Assembly: GCA_902798425.1 (NCBI GenBank)
Contig: CADBWR010000004.1
Location: 1-64,000, forward strand
DNA length: 64,000 bases
Direction of reading: 5' to 3'
Origin: an uncultured Bacteroidales bacterium
Lineage (GTDB): Bacteria > Bacteroidota > Bacteroidia > Bacteroidales > Bacteroidaceae
The translations under genes and the position numbers were made by a program. This document shows positions 52,626 through 60,600 of this stretch, piece by piece. The notes beneath the pieces are model-generated. The model had not been told where the DNA came from. It saw only the letters and a list, made by a program, of their open reading frames with translations, and searched no databases. Position 1 is the first letter of the stretch. Each line of letters starts with the position of its first letter.

Positions 52626-54200
52626 ATATAGTTTCTCTGCTCCAATCGTGCCGCGGTCATCCTTCTTCACCTTATTCTTATAGCGCAAGATTTCCTCCTG
52701 CTCCAGCTGGCAAAAACGCTCATAGTCAGCCGTCATGGCTTCTGTATCGTACTGCTTATCAGCCTTCTCATCGTATTGCAAGTGTTGCAGGTTAAAAGCC
52801 GCAAGCATGTCGCGCTGGTGGGTGTCACCATTGGAAAGCGTTACATTACGTTCTTTCAGTTCGTGCTTGGTGAAACTATTATTCGTAAAGTCGTATTGAC
52901 TGGCGGCATTCTTAGTGTCTACTTTCACTAAATCGCCACCCAGCGACTTCACCTTGTTTTCCAAGATGCTAACAAACATTGAAGGCGCATGATTGGCAAC
53001 CGATTTCCCAAAGCGTTTCTTCTTCTGAATCTTACCGGTCTTCTCGTTCACCTTAGTTTCTTTGGCTCTTGTAGTCCAACTGCTGATGGGGTTGTTCTCC
53101 ACAATAAACGTATCGCCCTCTTTCAACAAAGCGTTAGCTCTTTCTATATGTTGCTGTTTACGGATGGCTGCCTGTTTGCGACGTAGTTCAGCCAACTCGC
53201 GGCGCAGTTCTTTGTAGCGATTGGAGTCGTTCCAAACCAATTTGATGCCACGCTTGATGGTACCGTCCTCATTGAAGTTCTGCGGATTGTTGGCTCTGCG
53301 ACTGCGGTCTATCCTCCTGCTCAATCGGGTTATCTCCTCCTGAATATCGTCACACTTCGAGGCCAGTTTGTCTATGCTTACTACGTTCACACCACTTACG
53401 GCAACCGTAGTAGGACCGAGGTCGATGCCTACGTTACCTTTGCCCAGCCTACGGCCTTTTTGAGGTTTTTCGCCCTCGATGGTTAGTTGCACATAATACT
53501 TGTATTGACTGCGCACCAAACGACGAACCACTTTTACCACTTTCACGCTATTGACGCCACCTTTCAGCGCCCACAGCTCATAGTCTGCGTGCTTAGGATT
53601 GTGCAATATCTTCAGTGTGATGAATTTAGCATTATTACTCTGTTTGCCATTTATCTTAATAGCCAATTCCATCGTGTCAAGATGTACTTCCATACCAGAG
53701 AAATAAACCTTTCCTCCAACAAGCTTCCTTCGGCTCGAAAAAGAATCAAGCTCGCCATACTTCTTAAACGAGATTCGTTTAGCTTTGATGTCATACAACT
53801 TTTTGTCCCAAGCAGCCCATATGCTAGCCCCTAAATGGTCTAAAATATAAGTGGTAAAGCCCAGGTCTGCAAAAGTCATGTTGGCTCCAACAGGCTTTTG
53901 AGCCAACTTCTCAACAAAACCCTTTATGCTGTATTCGTCAAAAGAAACCATAAAAGGTATTTTGTTGCCTTTCAGTGTCTCATTTATCTGAAACGGATGA
54001 CTCCTAAAGAAATCCCTCTTTTCTTTGATTGTCTTGCAGGCTTGAAACTCTTTCATTTGCTCAAAATACCTATATTGTCTGAGCAACTTGCCCTGTACAT
54101 AGTTGTACAATTGGCGAAGCTGCTCATAACGTTTGTTGAGGACATCTGCCTGATACTTCTCAACCTGCAAAGGCAATTCCAATACAAATACTTCGTTCAT
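52623..54200 (-). CDS. Compact RuvC effector, TnpB/Cas12-like (type V-U-like)
   Basis: A 525-residue protein with the split RuvC motifs of TnpB and Cas12: D260 in VGIDLGPTTVAVSG, E368 in FIVENNPISSW and D464 in HQRDMLAAFNL. The arginine-rich helical bridge (RRIDRSRRANNPQNFNEDG, RYKELRRELAELRRKQAAIR) is typical of IS1341-type TnpB. The usual zinc ribbon (two CxxC) between RuvC-II and III is absent: only three cysteines exist, at 55, 283 and 497. N-terminal residues 1-240 would form the wedge and recognition part. It lies next to a 40-spacer array on the same strand and no other cas gene is in the window. Known type V-U proteins are similar in size; an exact subtype cannot be given. It could be a nuclease or a guided binder; the three acidic residues favour a nuclease. 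The start is 12 bp from the last repeat. Confidence 0.82.
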   Translation of the reverse strand: MNEVFVLELPLQVEKYQADVLNKRYEQLRQLYNYVQGKLLRQYRYFEQMKEFQACKTIKEKRDFFRSHPFQINETLKGNKIPFMVSFDEYSIKGFVEKLAQKPVGANMTFADLGFTTYILDHLGASIWAAWDKKLYDIKAKRISFKKYGELDSFSSRRKLVGGKVYFSGMEVHLDTMELAIKINGKQSNNAKFITLKILHNPKHADYELWALKGGVNSVKVVKVVRRLVRSQYKYYVQLTIEGEKPQKGRRLGKGNVGIDLGPTTVAVSGVNVVSIDKLASKCDDIQEEITRLSRRIDRSRRANNPQNFNEDGTIKRGIKLVWNDSNRYKELRRELAELRRKQAAIRKQQHIERANALLKEGDTFIVENNPISSWTTRAKETKVNEKTGKIQKKKRFGKSVANHAPSMFVSILENKVKSLGGDLVKVDTKNAASQYDFTNNSFTKHELKERNVTLSNGDTHQRDMLAAFNLQHLQYDEKADKQYDTEAMTADYERFCQLEQEEILRYKNKVKKDDRGTIGAEKLY

Positions 54201-54212
54201 TTCGTTCTTAAA

Positions 54213-56873
54213 GCCTACATTTTGGGGTGATTAACACCTTATTGTTGGCGCACTTCTTCCCCGCCTCCCTGTCACTAGCCTACATTTTTGGGTGATTAAC
54301 ACCTGCTGACGAAAGACTTTAATATGTGGGTGTCCTGTCACTAGCCTACATTTTTGGGTGATTAACACCACCTGCCAGCCTTATTGTTCACATTGAGACC
54401 CTGTCACTAGCCTACATTTTTGGGTGATTAACACCCGAGATCATCCAGGAAGAGACGCTGGAGTCCTGTCACTAGCCTACATTTTTGGGTGATTAACACC
54501 GGGTTTATCTCGCAATGGAACAGGTTGTCCCCTGTCACTAGCCTACATTTTTGGGTGATTAACACCTGGGTGAATTGTTACAGCATATCAATGAGGCCTG
54601 TCACTAGCCTACATTTTTGGGTGATTAACACCCCCATCGACGAATACACGATCAACCCCCTCCTGTCACTAGCCTACATTTTTGGGTGATTAACACCATC
54701 TGGTCGTGGTACTTAAACCAAGGACCCCTGTCACTAGCCTACATTTTTGGGTGATTAACACCCTGGTCGTTGTAGTCGTTCACAATGTCGAGCCTGTCAC
54801 TAGCCTACATTTTTGGGTGATTAACACCATTTCTTAGAAAGGGTTTGGTCGCGGGCTACCTGTCACTAGCCTACATTTTTGGGTGATTAACACCGAGTAT
54901 GAGAGTGAGGACGATTGCGATCCTCCTGTCACTAGCCTACATTTTTGGGTGATTAACACCCATACACCGATGCCGTAAGGATGCAGACGACCTGTCACTA
55001 GCCTACATTTTTGGGTGATTAACACCGGATGGGTTACTAGAGTTCAAAACGACTCTCCTGTCACTAGCCTACATTTTTGGGTGATTAACACCCTTCATGC
55101 GCTCACGGATTTCCGTTGCAGACCTGTCACTAGCCTACATTTTTGGGTGATTAACACCTACAACCCCATCGTGTTCTATAAATCGCCTCCTGTCACTAGC
55201 CTACATTTTTGGGTGATTAACACCGTCGAGGAAATCATCATCGACTTTCGTCTCCTGTCACTAGCCTACATTTTTGGGTGATTAACACCGTGACGTTTAC
55301 CTATGCCAGCGGCAAGACGCCTGTCACTAGCCTACATTTTTGGGTGATTAACACCCCGAGATCATCCAGGAAGAGACGCTGGAGTCCTGTCACTAGCCTA
55401 CATTTTTGGGTGATTAACACCGACGAGTGCTTCGACTTGCACGTCCCAATTCCTGTCACTAGCCTACATTTTTGGGTGATTAACACCTCATATTGACGGG
55501 CCGTTTGCTGACGAACTCCTGTCACTAGCCTACATTTTTGGGTGATTAACACCCGTGGTGATGGTGTTCGTCAATATTAGTGCCCTGTCACTAGCCTACA
55601 TTTTTGGGTGATTAACACCTCAACCGTATAGACGCCATACGTTCCGGCACCTGTCACTAGCCTACATTTTTGGGTGATTAACACCCGGGTTTTCCAGTAC
55701 CTCTGTCTATCCGCACCTGTCACTAGCCTACATTTTTGGGTGATTAACACCCTACCGCGAGCGACTCCACGAAGCCGCCACCTGTCACTAGCCTACATTT
55801 TTGGGTGATTAACACCTGCGCGACCTGTACCCCAGCACACCACTGCCCTGTCACTAGCCTACATTTTTGGGTGATTAACACCATTGCGTCTTGTGCCATA
55901 CACTATGCGGCCCCTGTCACTAGCCTACATTTTTGGGTGATTAACACCACTGAGTGGAAAGAGCAAGGGTTCATTGATCCTGTCACTAGCCTACATTTTT
56001 GGGTGATTAACACCCGTCGTTTGGTACGCTGCCGCCCTCGATGCCCTGTCACTAGCCTACATTTTTGGGTGATTAACACCTTATTGCTAATTATATCACC
56101 TTGGGAACTGCCTGTCACTAGCCTACATTTTTGGGTGATTAACACCTTTGCAAAGTCCTTTGCGTCCTTGTTGGCGCCTGTCACTAGCCTACATTTTTGG
56201 GTGATTAACACCACAACTCTTCACGAGCCACAGGTGCAACGGCCTGTCACTAGCCTACATTTTTGGGTGATTAACACCGGCTTCGGCTTCTCAGTATATG
56301 GCGGTTCACCTGTCACTAGCCTACATTTTTGGGTGATTAACACCTGTGAGCGATGGGAATCCGCTTGCAAGCATCCTGTCACTAGCCTACATTTTTGGGT
56401 GATTAACACCGCGATATACAGATGGGATAATAGGTTGTATCCTGTCACTAGCCTACATTTTTGGGTGATTAACACCCCCCAGGCCTTCAAGCTCATCAAG
56501 CTCGTTCCTGTCACTAGCCTACATTTTTGGGTGATTAACACCCAAGGCGCATCGTGAGGAATTGTCGAAATACCTGTCACTAGCCTACATTTTTGGGTGA
56601 TTAACACCCAGAACCGCCAGCGCACCACGTGCCAAGTACCTGTCACTAGCCTACATTTTTGGGTGATTAACACCCCTTAGCCAGTCGGCAGTTCTCGGTC
56701 ACGGGCCTGTCACTAGCCTACATTTTTGGGTGATTAACACCGGTGAAGGGTGGCTGGATGCACGTATCGCCCCTGTCACTAGCCTACATTTTTGGGTGAT
56801 TAACACCCCAGCGCACCACGTGCCAAGTAACCCTGACCCTGTCACTAGCCGACATTTCTGGGTGATTAACACC
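54213..56873. CRISPR. CRISPR array: 41 repeats and 40 spacers
   Basis: Regular 36-bp repeats with 29-31-bp spacers. On the plus strand each repeat starts CCTGTCACTAGCCTAC and ends GGGTGATTAACACC. The first (54213-54238) is truncated to 26 bp with one substitution; the last (56838-56873) has two substitutions; the others are uniform as read. Likely transcription is on the minus strand, with the leader at 56874-57130, because a promoter reads inward there and the truncated repeat lies at the effector end. The GGTG/CACC ends of each repeat can form a small hairpin. Two spacers are almost identical (54436-54464 and 55356-55385), and two overlap by 22 bp (56609-56638 and 56808-56837). Open frames that read through the array are artefacts. 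Confidence 0.97.
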
Positions 56874-56878
56874 CCTAT

Positions 56879-56900
56879 GGTGCGTAATCACCCAGGAATG
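56879..56900. other. Anti-repeat adjacent to the leader-side repeat
   Basis: GGTGCGTAATCACCCAGGAA, then TG, is complementary to the end of the flanking repeat (56853-56873) apart from one mismatch and one bulge, with a 5-nt loop. The substitution in this repeat (T to C at about 56857) is matched by a compensating base in the anti-repeat. It could be the basis of a tracrRNA or of a fold-back structure on the array transcript. No T-run follows, so it is not a standard terminator. Confidence 0.65.
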
Positions 56901-57137
56901 AAATAAAAAAAGGCCATGATTAGCATACTCAGGGACTTGCTCTATACTCCCATTCCGCAAGCGGAACTGACTGTTATTTTTGCATTCCACCATTCTGCAT
57001 AATCGTTTGTCGCACTAGCCGCCCACTGGCATTAGCTTAACGTGCGCAAGGCCTGACAAAACCTTTATGCTGCAAAATTACAAAATAATCCTGAAAAAAC
57101 AATGCATGAAGTCCCGAAAAATACAAATAATTTAAGA
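56901..57137. other. Leader-like region of the CRISPR array
   Basis: AT-rich, no gene. Contains the minus-strand promoter at 57073-57102 and a plus-strand TATTTTTG at 56975-56982. Confidence 0.5.
57073..57102 (-). promoter_or_regulatory. Promoter reading into the array
   Basis: Minus strand TTG at 57102-57100, 19 bp, TAATTTTG at 57080-57073. Transcripts would begin near 57066 and pass the anti-repeat, the array and the effector gene. Confidence 0.65.
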
Positions 57138-57156
57138 TGAAACAGATACTGTTTCA
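57138..57156. repeat. 19-bp palindrome, second flanking copy
   Basis: Identical to 52607-52625 and directly adjacent to the right 103-bp repeat. Confidence 0.85.
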
Positions 57157-57258
57157 GTTGCATCAATTCGGGTTAGTCCTTTTGTTCTGCAAAAGTAGTA
57201 AATAAAATCTGAACAGCCAAATAAAAAAAGAGAATTAAATAAAATCGTGCCAGGTACT
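57157..57258. repeat. Right copy of the 103-bp direct repeat
   Basis: See the left copy at 46738-46840. The TACTTTTG box on the minus strand (57196-57189) reads toward the array and could add to its expression. Confidence 0.85.
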
Positions 57259-57279
57259 TTCATACTTGTACCCGGCACG
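57244..57279. repeat. REP-like hairpin
   Basis: TCGTGCC-A-GGTAC pairs with GTACC-C-GGCACGA around a 10-nt loop. Shares GTGCCAGGTAC with 46829. Confidence 0.6.
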
Positions 57280-57291
57280 ATAATAGGTTTT

Positions 57292-57314
57292 CCCGAGCGC
57301 ACGGGACGCTCGGG
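57292..57314. terminator. Hairpin downstream of the fourth microprotein
   Basis: CCCGAGCG (57292-57299) and CGCTCGGG (57307-57314). No T-run follows on the minus strand, so its terminator role is uncertain. Confidence 0.4.
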
Positions 57315-57330
57315 ATTCCTCTGTCTTATC

Positions 57331-57516
57331 TTACAAGAAGACGTTGTCACCACCACCACCAGAAGGCATCTCTTCGTCTGTGGGAATGAGGTTGAAGTCT
57401 TCTGTGCTCCCAATGCCTGAATCAAGATCGTTCAGGTCTGTAACACTTGCTGCCAGCATCTGCTGAGTCTGTATCTTGACGACTTCCAGTTCTGGAATAA
57501 TATATTGTTTCTTCAT
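57331..57516 (-). CDS. MKKxYxxP-type microprotein
   Basis: A 61-residue protein: MKKQYIIPELEVVKIQTQQM, then LAASVTDLNDLDSG, then a Gly-rich end SGGGGDNVFL. It shares the opening and the LAAS core with 6779-6913. It lies 87 bp after the giant adhesin stop, but 58 bp of that gap is a palindrome and most of the rest duplicates the adhesin tail; without these the gap would be about 11 bp, like the other three pairs. Unknown function. Confidence 0.7.
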   Translation of the reverse strand: MKKQYIIPELEVVKIQTQQMLAASVTDLNDLDSGIGSTEDFNLIPTDEEMPSGGGGDNVFL

Positions 57517-57527
57517 ATCTTCTATTA

Positions 57528-57621
57528 TTACTTAATCACAACCTTGAGCTACGCTCGAGCTCGTTCACGTTCGGACGAACTCGAGCTTGGCTCAGTTTGT
57601 CACTCACTTAATCACGACCTT
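57528..57621. repeat. Palindromic insertion with duplicated adhesin tail
   Basis: The 18-bp segments 57528-57545 and 57604-57621 both encode KVVIK-stop on the minus strand. Between them is a palindrome with GCTCGAGCTCGTT / GACGAACTCGAGC arms (57553-57586). It looks like an insertion that duplicated the gene end and left the protein intact. Confidence 0.7.
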
Positions 57622-60600
57622 ACGTCCATTGACAATGTACACACCCTTCTTGGCATTCTCCACGTGCTGTCCGTTCATGTTGTAGACACGATCGTCATCG
57701 CCAAAGACCTCAGCAGCCTGGTAGACGTGGCTGATACCTGTTGCGTCGTCGAAGGTGTAGATGCGAGCGCCAGCCAGAGTACCCTCGAAGTAAGCACGGA
57801 AGCCCTTCATCGTGGTATTGGCGTTACCCTTGGCCAACTTGTTTGCCATTGTGACACCATACATATCAGTCAGACCGCCAGCAGCAACAGGAGTGTAAGA
57901 GCCATGGAAGGTAATGTTATTTTTCCATGCCGTTCCGGCTGTCGTGTTCACACCAGTAATCGTGACATTGTTCACACGGATAGGCTCTGTGATAGCAGCA
58001 GGCACGTAGATCAAGTAAGGAGTAGCAGCCGTCATCGATGTGACAGCCTCGAACTCAATCATGTTGTTGGCAAAGTTCTTGAAGTTGAACACCTTGGCAC
58101 CAGCGCCGAACAGCGCCTTGATAGCAGTATTGTCAGCAACGGCGAACGGCAGACAGATGGTGTTCCATCCTGCAGCGAACGTGCGCTGCAGCATAACCGT
58201 CTCGTTGTTGACAGCCTCGACATCATCGCTGCTGTTCTCGCTCAGCGTATAGACCTCAGCGATGGTCAGGGTGACAGGAGTCGTCTCCAAAGTACCACCA
58301 TCATAGGTCACCTTCACATAAGCATCGACAGCATCCATCGTCGTCTGCGGCTCCCATGTCAGGGCAACGACAGTAGCATTGCTGTTAGCCTCAACAGATG
58401 ATACATCTGCAGTAGCATTAACCTTAGCACCATCTACCCACAACTCGGCAGTGATATCCTCGTTCTTGCCAGCGTTCTCCTTCAGCGTGACGGTAGCCAC
58501 GTAGCTGTTCAGGCGCTTACCCGTTGTGGGAACGTTAGAAGCAGCCAGCTCCATGTCGTGCTCAGGGATGTTGAGAGCGAAGCCGATGAAGTTGTCGAGG
58601 TCCACATAACGGTTGGCCGTAAACTTCAGATAGTAGTTGCCTGCGGCAGGAGCTACGAACTGGTGTTCAACAGTCTCTGTGCTTGCCGTGACAGTCTCGT
58701 AGTCTGTCCAGCTGGTCTTGTCGGTAGAGTACTGGACAGTCATATTGTCGCCATCGTACTGCCACTTCGTCTCGTAAGTCAGCACCTGGTCGGCAGCAGC
58801 TGACAAACGTGGAGTCATCAACGTGAACTCGCCCTGTACGCCGCCAGAGTAAGCTGTCTGGCGATCGGCATTCCATGTCCAGCCGGTCTTCTGCCATGAA
58901 GCAGGAATCTCAGTTGCGAAGTATTCCTCCCAAACGTTAGCAGCCTCAGAGCGACCTGTCAGAGCGAGCGTAAAGGTTGTCGGCGTGCCGTTCACGTCGT
59001 AGGTGAATACGAGGTTGCCCGCCTTCTTACCCTGTTCAGCCAGCAGCGTCACATCGATGTCGAGCGTTCCATTGGCGGCAATCGTCTTGTTCACGTCGTT
59101 AATCTCCGTTACGCTATAGCCTGCAGGAGCCACGATGCTGGTCAGCACCAGTTCCTTCGTACCCGTATTGCTGATGGTATACTGCTTGGTAGTAGCCTCC
59201 TTCACCAGTCCGAAGGCAACATCGTCGCCATCAGCCAGGGCAGCACCACCCTTGATGTTCAGTGCAAACTGTGGAGCCTGAGCGTTGACATGGATAGTGA
59301 TGTCGTTAGCCTCGAGAGTGGCAGTATTGCTGACCAACTCCTTGGCACGGAACTTGAAGTCGCCGCCCTCGCCAGCACTGATAGTCAGCGTGACAGGTAT
59401 CACCACACTGGCACCCTTAGCCAGCACAGCAGTAGCAGCCGTCACGTTGTCAGCATCGTTCATCTGGTAAACATCACCAGCGGCATTGACGATGCTAACC
59501 TTTACCTCGTCAGCGGTGAGGTCGCACGTACTGTTGTTCTGTACAGTCACATTGAACTGAGCCGTAATCTTATTGTCGACATCAGCAGAGAGGTCGCCCT
59601 CACCAACACGCTCAAAGGCAGTGATAGCCAGTGTGCGAGTATGCTGAACCTCCACATTGGTGGTCAGCGTCTCGAAGGCTACGCTATTGTCGCCGTAGTA
59701 AACCACTATCTTGGCAGCGTAGGTCTTCTCCACGGCAGGCACATTGCCCGTCAACTCGAAGGTCTTTGAGCCATTCAGACTGATATCCTGAGCGTCAGCA
59801 GTAGCCACTACCGTCTCGTCGAAGAATAGCTTCGCAGAGACACCCGTCTCGGCAGCACGCAGGCTATAAACGGTAGCAGTAGCGGTAATGCTTGTCTCAG
59901 GCACCTTCGTTGCTGTAGGAATGGTCGAAGCCGAGACATACAGGTCGTGCTCAGGAACCGTAGCAATCTTCTTCAGACCCGTCAGGTCGTCAATGTTGGC
60001 ATTGAGGCTGACGAATTTCACGTAGTAGTTGCCATCGGCAAGAGCGGCAAGGCTCTTGGTAGCATATTCGTTAGTCAGCGCAAACTCTGTAGGCTCGCTC
60101 CATGTCTTGCGGTCGGTAGAGGTGTACACCTTCAGCGTTCCCTCGTTGCCACTCTGTGCCTTAGCCTTGAAGCTCAGCACGTTCTTACCAGCCTCAGCAG
60201 CAAACTGCTCAGAAATCAGTTCCTTCTCGACACCACTATATATATTAGCAGAGCCATTAACTGTCCAACCAGCATTGTACCAGTCGGCAGGAGCACTTGC
60301 GAAGTCTATATTGATAGCATCGGGATCAATGAGGTTAGCAGTATAGTTGACAGCCACATCGCCTACCCAACTCTCAGAAGTGATAGTCATGCTGCCATTC
60401 TTCGCACCGTAAGGAACAGCAAACGGCATCGTAACTGTAATTTCTGCAGTCTTACCGGCAGGTATCGTCAGCGTGTTACCCTCATAGGTCACACCCTCAC
60501 CGCTGATAGCAACATTGACATTGCTCTTGGCTACAGTACCCACATAGTTAGCATTACCAATATTAGCCAGCGTATAAGTTGCCTCAGCGTCAGCCGTCAG

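Noticed and set aside
52623-54200. Effector as an ordinary IS605/IS1341 transposon gene
   Set aside because: No Y1 transposase or ends are present, and it is tied to a large array; the relation is evolutionary.
55301-55552. Protein-coding tandem-repeat gene in the array
   Set aside because: The 36/30 spacing and unique spacers identify a CRISPR array.
54489-56673. Open frames of 60-250 codons on both strands across the array
   Set aside because: They translate repeat units (VTSLHFWVINT and similar) and end where spacers bring stops. No start signals.
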